From Alligator mississippiensis (Eukaryota; Chordata; Crocodylia; Alligatoridae), in NCBI RefSeq assembly GCF_030867095.1, contig NC_081824.1, positions 120,474,162-120,538,161 on the forward strand: a DNA stretch of 64,000 bases. Direction: 5' to 3'. Every line of letters begins with the position of its first letter. Position 1 is the stretch's first letter. Positions 56,701 through 57,883 of this stretch are shown here, piece after piece. The position numbers and the translations under genes are program-made. The notes beneath the pieces are model-generated. The model did no database searches, had not been told where the DNA came from, and worked only from the letters and a program-made list of their open reading frames with translations.

Positions 56701-57771
56701 CAGAGCTAAGTAACAGAGGAACAAAAACTTATGTAAAACTCTTGCTTCTCACCATTAGAGTAATAACCTTGATAGTCAGATGTTTTTGTCTCAGTTTTAC
56801 TCCTGCACCTGACCTGTTATTATAGCCTTTCCATATTCAATCATAATGAAAAGTTTGATTATTTAAGGCAATTCCTCCTGCCTATCAAAAACAATTTTTT
56901 ACGTAGTATAGAACACCTATATTAATCAGTGCTTCACTGGAAACACTGAAGAAAGATTGTTTATCAAATAAGTGACAGACAGTAGAAAAAAAGTGTTCAA
57001 TTATTGAATGAGCAAACAGCTGGAGAGGGAATCCACTTGATGAATGCCCATATTTCATTAACACTAATGAGTTTGTAATGAGTTTTATGAATGCATGAGA
57101 ACAGATCCATTCCTTGTGTATCTATTTTAGAGAGGATTTCTCAAGTCTAAGACTGTACAGATTTGAAGTTTTCTTTGCCAGACCTATACTGCCAAAACAT
57201 CTGCAGTACGGATCTGGTTAGTATAACAAAATTATACACAATTAATTCGGCTCTATACAAACCAACTTTACACCAGTAGTGCTGAGTAGACTAATTAACC
57301 GATTGTTCTTGTACTAGTTGAGTCTCTATTTAAGTCAACCAAGTTGCTGGAGCTATGTTATTTTTACATGTAAAGTCAGCATTCTTACATTTCAAGAGTA
57401 ACAAATACGATTCCCATCTCATTTAATCAATAAGCTTCCACATGATTCAGCCACAAACAATCAGGCAAGCTTCCACAAATGTTATTTTTGCAATCTGTTG
57501 CATTCATTAATGAACTATTATTGGAAGTCAGTTTCTAATAGAGTAAGCTATTTCCAAGTCTATTAAAACTGTGCCCATCCTCTAAATAACCTATTGATCA
57601 ACAGGAACACACTACAGTAAACCACTTTTCTGTATAACAGATATCAAGAATGCATTTATTCTACAAGGGCCAAAACAGCGATGGATTTGTTCTACAGAGG
57701 ATGAAGACAGTAAATTCATATGGCTGTCTGTGCTGCACAGTGCAATCAACTGTAGCATTGAGAAAAACTGA
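490..57771 (+). CDS. ECT2L: ECT2L, epithelial cell transforming 2-like (F-box + RhoGEF), near complete, 20 exons
   Basis: Twenty coding exons with AG/GT borders and mutually consistent phases were assembled by reading across introns; together they give about 899 codons and end in TGA at 57769-57771. Seen in order: an F-box (about residues 55-95), a short charged helical segment (about 155-176), a DUF4347-like block with the motif [16 protein letters not shown] (about 311-410), a helical linker, a DH domain opening with [19 protein letters not shown] (about 570-770) and a PH-like end with [13 protein letters not shown]-box plus DH/PH is the distinctive ECT2L arrangement. By family, the F-box suggests SCF ubiquitin-ligase contact and the DH-PH pair suggests guanine-nucleotide exchange on a Rho GTPase; neither activity is proven by sequence. 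The start codon is not in the window: the first exon opens in phase 0 after an acceptor. Introns are heavily loaded with transposons. Confidence 0.95.
1273..1743. repeat. DNA-element-like repeat with terminal inverted repeats (family A)
   Basis: The left end GTGCATCTACACATGCA and the inverse of the right end GCACATCTACACGTGCA match at 15 of 17 bases. The interior holds AT-rich arms (TTACTG, TTAGCTC, TAATTTACT-type words) around a GC-richer core. The same end words recur at 9301-10211 and 12632-13742. It is non-coding; open frames inside are not credible genes. Confidence 0.6.
2372..2534 (+). CDS. ECT2L: ECT2L exon B: F-box
   Basis: Starts after CTCTTCACAG in the phase demanded by the previous exon and reads [17 protein letters not shown], then the F-box core [19 protein letters not shown] followed by [15 protein letters not shown]. 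The pattern of LP, then FSFLSPREL and the WHWKFL end, is a classical F-box, which in other proteins binds SKP1. The donor is CAG|gtctgg, weaker than usual. The frame closes at phase 0, joining to DCLWMPKC in the next exon. Confidence 0.93.
3290..3690 (+). mobile_element. Diverged CR1 LINE 3' fragment
   Basis: Degenerate but ordered CR1 3' words are present: GAGAAGCCTAGAAAACATGA, a C-terminal-type segment around 'ATGACCTTTTTAACTACGAGGGTGG', 'AGAAAGGTTGTGGAATCTCT', and a tail TATCATTCTATGAAATG. It is older than the other copies, judging by the many changes. Confidence 0.65.
4350..5320. repeat. GC-rich repetitive block with internal imperfect repeats
   Basis: The block repeats words such as GGGAGATAAG(G/C)(G/A)TCTC, CAGCAGCAGCCC and GGGAACAAGCT many times, often in both orientations. 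Near its right edge a roughly 35-base segment with GTAGCCACCAAG...GGAGTATACCTAC occurs twice (about 5248 and 5289). It resembles the cores of the family A elements. Several 60- to 110-codon open frames are by-products of the GC content. Confidence 0.55.
5330..7045 (+). mobile_element. CR1 LINE fragment (reverse transcriptase), with insertion
   Basis: An open but decayed frame encodes CR1 reverse transcriptase pieces: [60 protein letters not shown], then [20 protein letters not shown] and, after an interruption, [20 protein letters not shown]. The catalytic FADD is altered (FVDET in this copy). The 3' end is missing; the sequence changes to another repeat at about 7045. Confidence 0.9.
6350..6632. 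repeat. GC-rich insertion inside the CR1
   Basis: Compared with the intact CR1 copy near 37.37 kb, the CR1 frame breaks just after AACACACGGGTAG and resumes at GGGCAGGGAACAG. The roughly 280 bases between are GC-rich, with GGGGCCCC-type words, and lack CR1 similarity. Exact ends and target duplication could not be settled. Confidence 0.5.
7046..7185. repeat. Fragment of a family A-type DNA element
   Basis: The segment starting CATAGTACATTGCTACGG and ending GTAGACATGCCC matches, with changes, the element at about 10215-10426 (TATAGTACATTGCTATGG ... GTAGGCATGCCC). It is a partial copy abutting the truncated CR1. Confidence 0.5.
7584..7836 (+). CDS. ECT2L: ECT2L exon C: end of F-box and charged helical segment
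   Basis: Acceptor ATCTTGTCTTAAG; reads [20 protein letters not shown], continues through [20 protein letters not shown], and ends in a highly charged region [20 protein letters not shown] that looks helical or coiled-coil. The donor is taken as AAGA|gtcagt, leaving phase 1, which matches the next acceptor; without splicing the frame would stop at TAA 7848-7850. This is the longest exon of the set. Confidence 0.9.
8805..8941 (+). CDS. ECT2L: ECT2L exon D
   Basis: Acceptor TGCTCCTTTTTTAG; phase 1 entry gives K then [20 protein letters not shown] and later [12 protein letters not shown]. The donor is AAG|gtactg and the exit phase is 0. No named domain is visible in this linker following the F-box region. 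The identification rests on phase match and position. Confidence 0.87.
9301..10211. repeat. Terminal-inverted-repeat DNA element (family A), hit by a CR1 tail
   Basis: Left end GGGTGTGTCCACACAAGATG and right end TGTAGATGCACCC are inverted relatives (GGGTG.(G/A)TC.ACA). Arms contain TTTACTACACAGTAGAC and its partner TTTACTGCACAGC; the core is GC-rich. A CR1 3' tail interrupts the core (next entry). Open frames of 90-120 codons here carry no recognised protein. Confidence 0.5.
9900..10040 (+). mobile_element. CR1 LINE 3' tail
   Basis: The segment reads ...GGACAGGGGGCTGGACTCGA, TGATCCTCCGTGGTCCCTTC and ends in ATGTCTATGAAATCTATGAAA, a typical CR1 3' end with ATCTATGAA-type repeats. About 140 bases long, heavily 5'-truncated, and set inside a DNA element. 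Confidence 0.8.
10215..10426. repeat. Short DNA-element-like repeat adjoining family A copy
   Basis: Left end GGATGCATTTACACATG and right end CACATGTAGGCATGCCC are inverted relatives. Its interior matches the fragment at 7046-7185. It sits directly next to the right end of the 9301 element, so the pair may be one composite. Confidence 0.45.
10850..12090 (+). mobile_element. CR1 LINE 3' part split by a foldback element
   Basis: CR1 C-terminal and 3' UTR sequence (AAATACCTGAAGGGCAATTT ... AACTGCAGCAGAGAAAATGT ... GAACTTTCTAACTATGAGGG) runs to 11199 and resumes at 12033 with CCTGCCTTGAGTTGTG and CTCCTGAGGTCCCTTCTAGC, ending near ATTCCTATGACT. The continuity of the two halves fixes the borders of the inserted element. 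Confidence 0.85.
11200..12024. mobile_element. Non-autonomous hAT-like foldback element, copy 1 (825 bp)
   Basis: Ends are TAGGGGCGTGC and (inverted) TAGGGCTGTGA; flanks ATGATTAT (11192-11199) and ATTATTAT (12025-12032) agree at 7 of 8, an 8-bp target duplication as expected for hAT. Long arms of about 200 bases are inverted copies rich in GATTCGGATTC/AATTCGGATTC-type words and end at TTTTTTCTACATAC versus GTATGTACAAAAAA. The GC-rich core contains two copies of a palindromic 40-base unit. No transposase is encoded; the 131- and 152-codon open frames are palindrome artefacts. It was inserted into a CR1 3' end. Confidence 0.85.
12326..12522. repeat. SINE-like repeat folded back on itself (copy 1)
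   Basis: Left arm: GATTAGCCGTGTTAGTCTGA then AGACTAACTAAATAAGATAT; right arm: ATATCTTATTTAGTTAGCCT and GCATATCTACCTTGGGTTCTGAC, the inverse complement of the left. The same family of words (CTGTGTTAGTCTGAAGTCAG) occurs at 15537, 32478 and 50390. Class is uncertain; a SINE head-to-head pair is my reading. Confidence 0.6.
12632..13742. repeat. Terminal-inverted-repeat DNA element (family A), 1.1 kb
   Basis: Left end GGGCGCATCTAC and inverse of right end GGGCACATCTAC differ at one of 12 bases. The flanking bases ACT are duplicated on both sides, compatible with a 3-bp target duplication. Inner landmarks are GCAGATTTGCTCCCTG near the left and TGGGAGCAAATCTGCTCC near the right, and a GC-rich core with many inverted segments. 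Open frames up to 140 codons occur on both strands but have no protein-family features. Confidence 0.65.
14812..15500. repeat. Palindromic DNA-element-like repeat (family B), copy 1
   Basis: Left part GGCTCCCTCTACACATTATA and right part TGTGTAGAGTGGCCCTGAG are inverted. It shares with 52341-53132 the words TTATCATGCCGTAAAAA(T/A)GG-like, CCAACCAGCTATAAA, GTAGCAGGGTC, a GC-rich core, and CATGCATGTGTGGCATGGCA near the right end. Non-coding. Confidence 0.65.
15537..15702. repeat. SINE-like repeat folded back on itself (copy 2)
   Basis: Left arm: GGCTGTGTTGGTCTAAGGAC, GGCAGACACAGTTCTTTGAG, ATCTTTTATTAGACCAACTA; right arm: ACTATTTAGTTGGTCTAATA and TTACCCAAAAAACCTTGTCTGCC, the inverse. The two arms are separated by a short A/T stretch. 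Word order resembles copies at 12326 and 56560. Confidence 0.6.
16089..16358. mobile_element. Short terminal-inverted-repeat DNA element (270 bp) in CR1
   Basis: Left end GGGGCCTTTGTACATGCCACA-type (first 20 bases), right end inverse GGGGCACCTGTACACACCA; the host CR1 sequence is continuous on both sides. The flanks both carry TCTTCT, so a duplication of 3 to 6 bases is possible but ambiguous because the site itself is repetitive. Interior has no gene. Confidence 0.65.
16431..17018 (-). mobile_element. Younger CR1 LINE 3' part, minus strand
   Basis: An open minus-strand frame encodes [60 protein letters not shown] and [18 protein letters not shown]. It is closely similar to the plus-strand copy at 37.1-38.2 kb, differing at roughly one residue in ten, and ends with ATAGATTCATAGATGTTAGG. 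It interrupts the older CR1. Confidence 0.9.
18930..19057 (+). CDS. ECT2L: ECT2L exon E
   Basis: Acceptor TAAATGCTTACAG, donor ACAG|gtaagc. Reads [20 protein letters not shown] then [20 protein letters not shown], phase 0 in and phase 2 out. The 5' truncation point of a large minus-strand CR1 lies only about 80 bases upstream of this acceptor. Confidence 0.9.
21488..21626 (+). CDS. ECT2L: ECT2L exon F
   Basis: Acceptor TATCTTCACATAG, donor GAG|gtatga. Reads [20 protein letters not shown] then [18 protein letters not shown]. Phase 2 in, phase 0 out. It leads directly into the DUF4347-like region in the next exon. Confidence 0.9.
21914..21998 (-). mobile_element. CR1 LINE 3' tail, minus strand
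   Basis: The segment GTTCATAGATTGTTAGGGGC, then GGGACTTTGCAGATCATCAG and CCAGCCCCGCACCCACTCTA is the inverse complement of a CR1 3' end. About 85 bases survive. It lies in the ECT2L intron between exons F and G. Confidence 0.75.
22413..22648. mobile_element. Non-autonomous hAT-like element (236 bp) with 8-bp duplication
   Basis: Begins CAGTGGTATCAAACTTGTCC and ends GCTTGACACCCTG. Flanks GTCTACAA (22405-22412) and ATCTACAA (22649-22656) match at 7 of 8. The ends CAG...CTG and the words GGCCAGAT near both ends are typical of short Charlie-like hAT derivatives. Two open frames of about 100 codons within it are artefacts. Confidence 0.8.
22748..22916 (+). CDS. ECT2L: ECT2L exon G: DUF4347-like region, first half
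   Basis: Acceptor TTCTTCCTGCAG, donor CAAG|gtaatg. The frame gives [20 protein letters not shown], then [20 protein letters not shown] and [12 protein letters not shown]. The [16 protein letters not shown] motif resembles the Gly-rich signature of DUF4347 domains, which is known in this family; its function is unclear. Exit phase 1. Confidence 0.93.
23626..23754 (+). CDS. ECT2L: ECT2L exon H: DUF4347-like region, second half
   Basis: Acceptor TTAATCTGTTTCAG, donor TCAG|gtcagt. Reads [20 protein letters not shown] then [20 protein letters not shown] and AAS. The alternation of a helix (IREFWEKLG) and a strand (VDIFVPL) continues the fold of the preceding exon. Phase 1 in, phase 1 out. Confidence 0.92.
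24530..25087 (+). mobile_element. CR1 LINE reverse-transcriptase fragment
   Basis: Encodes [24 protein letters not shown] residues, then [20 protein letters not shown] and [20 protein letters not shown], with the catalytic FADD intact. 137 codons remain open. Sequence passes at about 25088 into a different 3' module. Confidence 0.85.
25088..25560 (+). mobile_element. CR1-tailed 3' module or SINE, copy 1
   Basis: Landmarks: TTTTTAAGCCTTCTTCAGGG, GACTTTGACTGGGGTGTGCC, GGTGTGGTCCTCTACCTGGG, then a CR1-like 3' end GGATGATCCTGCCTCAGGCA and TGATTCATTCTGTGATTCTC. The same order is found inverted at 41030-42325. It could be the 3' UTR of this CR1 subfamily or a SINE that uses a CR1 tail. Confidence 0.65.
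26449..26514 (+). CDS. ECT2L: ECT2L exon I (3' border uncertain)
   Basis: Acceptor TTTCATTCTCTAG in the correct phase; reads [20 protein letters not shown] and MA before the frame would hit TAA about 23 bases later. The next exon must be entered in phase 1, which allows donors after 26487 (gtagtg), 26490 (gtgtgg) or 26514 (gtggat); none is a strong consensus site. The longest choice is given here. The following intron would be only 80 to 107 bases. Confidence 0.65.
26595..26687 (+). CDS. ECT2L: ECT2L exon J
   Basis: Acceptor ATAACTTTGCAG, strong donor CACA|gtaagt. The open frame reads [20 protein letters not shown] then [10 protein letters not shown]. It is too short and lacks the ATG context to be found as an independent ORF, but its phase (1 in, 1 out) fits both neighbours exactly. 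Confidence 0.82.
27150..27352. mobile_element. Short hAT-like MITE (203 bp), perfect 8-bp duplication
   Basis: Ends CAGGGATCCTGGTTTTCTC and its exact inverse GAGAAAACCAGGATCCCTG form perfect 19-bp terminal inverted repeats. TTGATCAG flanks it on both sides (27142-27149 and 27353-27360). The AT-rich interior has further inverted A/T runs. No coding capacity. Confidence 0.92.
27500..27690. other. GC-rich island in ECT2L intron
   Basis: A 190-base GC- and CpG-rich stretch (GCGGCCGCGG, CCCCGGGCCCCG) within an AT-rich intron. Parts of its inverse complement loosely resemble the insertion at 6350-6632, so it is more likely a repeat remnant than a promoter. No transcript signal can be read from sequence alone. 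Confidence 0.4.
28504..28686 (+). CDS. ECT2L: ECT2L exon K
   Basis: Acceptor ATAATATCCTCAG, donor ATTG|gtaaga. Reads [40 protein letters not shown] and [20 protein letters not shown]. The second half is strongly helical and charged and precedes the DH domain. An alternative acceptor at 28510 (TTCTTAG) would need a phase-2 predecessor, so it is disfavoured. Confidence 0.9.
29733..29836 (+). CDS. ECT2L: ECT2L exon L
   Basis: Acceptor CTTCTGTATTCAG, donor CTAC|gtaagt. Reads [20 protein letters not shown] then [15 protein letters not shown]. Phase 1 in, phase 0 out. It is the last linker exon before the DH domain. Confidence 0.9.
32478..32716. repeat. SINE-like repeat folded back on itself (copy 3)
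   Basis: Left arm: GGTAGTTAGCTGTGTTAATC, TGAAGTCAGGCAGAAGGGTG and GACTTAAGTCAGAAAGGCAT; right arm: TTATGCCTTTCTGAATGAGT, CTGCCTTGAAGATGCCACCC and TCTCTCGCCTTCTACC, its inverse. Internal words CATCTGAAGAAGT and AAAGCTTATGCC recall reptilian repeat 3' ends. Confidence 0.65.
33098..33450. repeat. Palindromic DNA-element-like repeat (family C), copy 1
   Basis: The segment between the two CR1 halves begins ACATGTGTTCCCACTATGG and ends near CTGCATGTGTGTAAGTGCCC. It contains TCCCCGCACTGAAAAAATGG, AGATTCGATTAATTG and inverted partners, words it shares with 50040-50360. Exact ends are approximate. Confidence 0.55.
33769..34090. mobile_element. Non-autonomous hAT-like element (322 bp) in CR1 tail
   Basis: Begins CAGCGTTTCTCAGCCCATGG and ends AAAAGGTTGAGAACCACTG, inverted ends GTTTCTCA/TGAGAACC. 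Flanks GGCTAGAT (33761-33768) and GACTAGAT (34091-34098) match at 7 of 8 and reconstitute a continuous CR1 3' end when the element is taken out. A 77-codon open frame inside is not credible. Confidence 0.88.
34502..34615 (-). mobile_element. CR1 LINE 3' tail, minus strand
   Basis: ATTCATAGACATTAGGGCTG, GAAGGGACCTTGGAAGATCA, GTCCAGCCCCCTGCCCCAGG is the inverse of a CR1 3' end; the rest is 5'-truncated. Located in the intron before the DH domain. Confidence 0.82.
36171..36385 (+). CDS. ECT2L: ECT2L exon M: start of DH (RhoGEF) domain
   Basis: Acceptor TTTGATGGCAG, donor ATAG|gtatat. After a basic lead-in ([15 protein letters not shown]) the frame reads [20 protein letters not shown], the conserved helix-1 signature (E..YV..L) of Dbl-homology domains, then [17 protein letters not shown], the CR2-type helix. 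This is the catalytic exchange module expected to act on a Rho-family GTPase. Exit phase 2. Confidence 0.95.
37120..38228 (+). mobile_element. Young CR1 LINE, 5'-truncated, 371-codon open frame
   Basis: The open frame at 37027-38142 begins in flanking DNA, then encodes the C-terminal part of CR1 reverse transcriptase: [60 protein letters not shown] and, beyond, [20 protein letters not shown] and [24 protein letters not shown] is intact. The endonuclease and the first half of the polymerase are missing, so the copy cannot be autonomous. The 3' UTR ends with CTAACATCTATGAATCTATA at about 38228. It is the least decayed CR1 in the window. Confidence 0.93.
38696..38756. repeat. Palindromic (CT)n-ATATAT-(AG)n microsatellite
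   Basis: A CT run of about 14 bases is followed by CATATATG and an AG run of nearly 40 bases. The first run is the inverse complement of part of the second, so the whole can fold into a hairpin. It lies in the intron between the two DH exons. Confidence 0.95.
39268..39415 (+). CDS. ECT2L: ECT2L exon N: DH domain
   Basis: Acceptor CTTTTAAATGTAG, donor TAAA|gtaagt. Reads [20 protein letters not shown], then [20 protein letters not shown] and [10 protein letters not shown]. The pattern (GD.F.....L..Y..F..NY) is typical of the middle helices of DH domains. A solo LTR begins exactly 100 bases beyond this exon's end. Confidence 0.94.
39515..40953. mobile_element. Solo LTR of an endogenous retrovirus (1,439 bp)
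   Basis: Starts TGTCATGGCGGGG and ends GCCCTGCGACA, the TG...CA limits of an LTR. AGTAG is duplicated exactly on both sides (39510-39514 and 40954-40958). It is GC-rich, contains tandem repeats (see 40077-40320) and no gag, pol or env, so it is a solo LTR left by recombination between two LTRs. Its transcriptional orientation is unclear. Several open frames of 60-160 codons inside are not viral genes. Confidence 0.85.
40077..40320. repeat. Tandem repeats inside the solo LTR
   Basis: Units of about 30 bases built on GGGCTCCTCA(A/G)TAT(G/T)GCCCC are repeated four or five times up to about 40195. They pass into two units of about 62 bases, each with GGCTTCTCAA or AGCTTCTCAA, then AATACAA(T/C)GTGGCGCTCC. 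Minisatellites of this kind are common in LTR U3 regions. Confidence 0.8.
40959..41021. repeat. 34-bp tandem duplication beside the LTR
   Basis: AACAACATTTAATTAATGCT followed by TCATTCCA occurs twice, at about 40959 and 40993, separated by CAAATTA. It abuts the right target duplication of the solo LTR and may predate or accompany that insertion. Confidence 0.85.
41030..42325 (-). mobile_element. CR1-tailed 3' module or SINE, copy 2, split by foldback element
   Basis: Inverse complement of the module at 25088-25560: CTAGAATCATGGAGAAGCAG, TTGTCTAGTCCAACCCCCTG, CTGCCACAGGTAAAGCAGGG up to 41229, then resuming at 42070 with CCCAGGTAGAGGGCCATGCC, CTGGCACACCCCAGTCAAAA and GAGGAAGACTTAAAAACACC. The break is exactly at the foldback element's target duplication. 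Confidence 0.75.
41238..42061. mobile_element. Non-autonomous hAT-like foldback element, copy 2 (824 bp)
   Basis: Ends TGGGGGTATGC and inverse TAGGGCTGTTC; CAAGATAC is duplicated perfectly (41230-41237 and 42062-42069). Its arms match copy 1 at 11200-12024 and it differs in length by one base. The core has long C (about 41597) and G (about 41703) runs and two 40-base palindromes. Overlapping open frames on both strands are by-products of the inverted arms and GC core. No transposase is encoded. Confidence 0.9.
42428..42651. mobile_element. Non-autonomous hAT-like element (224 bp), perfect 8-bp duplication
   Basis: Begins CAGGGGTGTCCAACCTTTTT and ends ACTGGACAAGCCTG. GCCTAGAT flanks both sides (42420-42427 and 42652-42659). 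Words such as GGGCCG and CGGGCCGCAT are typical of short hAT derivatives across vertebrates. It sits at the edge of a CR1 fragment. Confidence 0.9.
42660..42990 (-). mobile_element. CR1 LINE 3' fragment, minus strand
   Basis: Inverse complement of CR1 C-terminal/3' sequence: CAGCCTCTTCTTGAGGCTGA, AGACTGTTATCATGTCCCCT, AAGCATCTTTTCTCTAAGCC, TTCAGCTTCTCCTTGTATGA. It is diverged and has several frame breaks. Confidence 0.8.
43160..43228. repeat. AT-rich (TACTA)n-like low-complexity repeat
   Basis: TACTATACTATATTTATAGG is repeated in variants three times with intervening TATATATT. It lies about 115 bases upstream of the 74-base DH exon. Confidence 0.8.
43342..43415 (+). CDS. ECT2L: ECT2L exon O: DH domain
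   Basis: Acceptor ACTTTTCACAG, donor GGAG|gtaagt. Reads [20 protein letters not shown] then TNMR. At 74 bases it is one of the shortest exons. Phase 0 in, phase 2 out, completing an Arg codon with the next exon. Confidence 0.92.
43614..43740 (+). CDS. ECT2L: ECT2L exon P: DH domain
   Basis: Acceptor TTATGCCCTTCTAG, donor CAG|gtctgt. Reads [20 protein letters not shown] then [20 protein letters not shown] and VDQ. The segment [17 protein letters not shown] corresponds to the loop region (usually LxxPxQR...Y) before the last DH helices. It is 198 bases downstream of the previous exon. Phase 0 out. Confidence 0.93.
44559..44624 (+). CDS. ECT2L: ECT2L exon Q: end of DH domain
   Basis: Acceptor TTTATTTTCCAG, donor CCCT|gtaagt. 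Encodes exactly 22 residues, [20 protein letters not shown] followed by CP. The helix fits the last helix linking DH to PH. Phase 0 at both ends, so skipping it would preserve frame. Confidence 0.9.
50040..50362. repeat. Palindromic DNA-element-like repeat (family C), copy 2
   Basis: Contains TACACATGCAGCACAGCTTC near the left and GAGCACATGTATAAATGC at the right, which are inverted relatives, plus TTCGATTAATTGAGTCTGCT and GTGTCCCCGCACTAAAAAAT shared with 33098-33450. Non-coding. Confidence 0.55.
50390..50465 (-). repeat. SINE-like fragment, single arm
   Basis: ACTTGAGTCTGACTTCAGAC followed by TAACATGGCTATAACTACCT is the inverse complement of the GGTAGTTAGCTGTGTTAATC-type head seen at 32478. 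Unlike the other three copies, it is not folded back. Confidence 0.5.
50500..50900 (+). mobile_element. Diverged CR1 LINE reverse-transcriptase fragment
   Basis: Broken frames give [21 protein letters not shown] residues, then [20 protein letters not shown], matching the CR1 '[11 protein letters not shown]' region seen near 5.8 kb. Later sequence (GGAACATGCAAGACCCAAAG) follows the CR1 order until it fades. Confidence 0.7.
52066..52154 (+). CDS. ECT2L: ECT2L exon R: DH-PH junction
   Basis: Acceptor TTTAATTCACAG, donor TCAG|gtaaac. Reads [20 protein letters not shown] then [10 protein letters not shown]. The part [12 protein letters not shown] resembles the beginning of a PH domain (strand 1). 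It follows a 7.4-kb intron, the second longest inside the window. Exit phase 2. Confidence 0.92.
52341..53135. repeat. Palindromic DNA-element-like repeat (family B), copy 2
   Basis: Left end GGCCCCCTCTACAAGTTATA, right end TGTCTAGAGGGGCCCTTAG, inverted relatives. It shares order and words with 14812-15500: ATTATCATGCCGTAAAAAGG, TCCAACCAGCTATAAA, TTGTAGCAGGGTC, then TCATGCATGTGTGGCATGGC. The GC-rich core has repeats of GGGGCACTGCTGGGA. Overlapping open frames of 80-110 codons arise from these repeats. Confidence 0.7.
55374..55546 (+). CDS. ECT2L: ECT2L exon S: PH-like domain
   Basis: Acceptor TTCTTTTACAG, donor AAAT|gtatgt. Reads [20 protein letters not shown], the typical DH-associated PH motif (LFLFND.L), then [20 protein letters not shown] and [18 protein letters not shown]. 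Phase 2 in, phase 1 out. Confidence 0.94.
55784..55801. repeat. Poly(A) run
   Basis: An uninterrupted run of about 18 A on the plus strand, just downstream of the PH exon, preceded by TTGTTGGTTT. It could be the tail of an old retroposed copy, but no body was recognised. Confidence 0.7.
56295..56560 (+). mobile_element. CR1 LINE internal fragment
   Basis: CAAGGACAATAAGAAGTCCT, TCTTTAGGTATATAGAGAAC, AGTCAGGAGAAAGCTGAACT and GGTCAGTGTTCCTGCATACA correspond to the CR1 stretch around 5390-5540 (KKSFFRYI ... [12 protein letters not shown] region). Both ends are truncated. Confidence 0.82.
56561..56735. repeat. SINE-like repeat
   Basis: TAGGTGATATCTTTTATTGG followed by ACCAGCTTGGTTGGAATAGG and CTCAGTACCCTTCTTCAGGC resembles one arm of the folded copy at 15537 (GATATCTTTTATTAGACCAA). 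It directly follows the CR1 fragment. Confidence 0.55.
57641..57771 (+). CDS. ECT2L: ECT2L terminal coding exon
   Basis: Acceptor TTTCTGTATAACAG. Reads [20 protein letters not shown] then [20 protein letters not shown] and EKN before TGA. The segment F.L.GP..RWICST.....K..W...L..AI is the closing strand and C-terminal helix of a PH domain (Trp in the helix), so the gene ends where the domain ends. No further downstream coding is needed. Confidence 0.94.
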
Positions 57772-57877
57772 ACTTCTTAAAATGAATCTCAGAGCTTTTA
57801 GTATGTGCTAATTATCTGCAAGAACAGAAGATATGATATTTTGTGCAATCTGAGGAACTATTGCTCAAATTTGATAT

Positions 57878-57883
57878 AATAAA
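57878..57883 (+). terminator. Polyadenylation signal candidate for ECT2L
   Basis: AATAAA lies 107 bases after the ECT2L stop in an A/T-rich setting. It is the first such hexamer on the plus strand after the stop. A second one at 60287-60292 could give a longer 3' UTR of about 2.5 kb but would probably overlap the opposing REPS1 3' UTR. Confidence 0.6.
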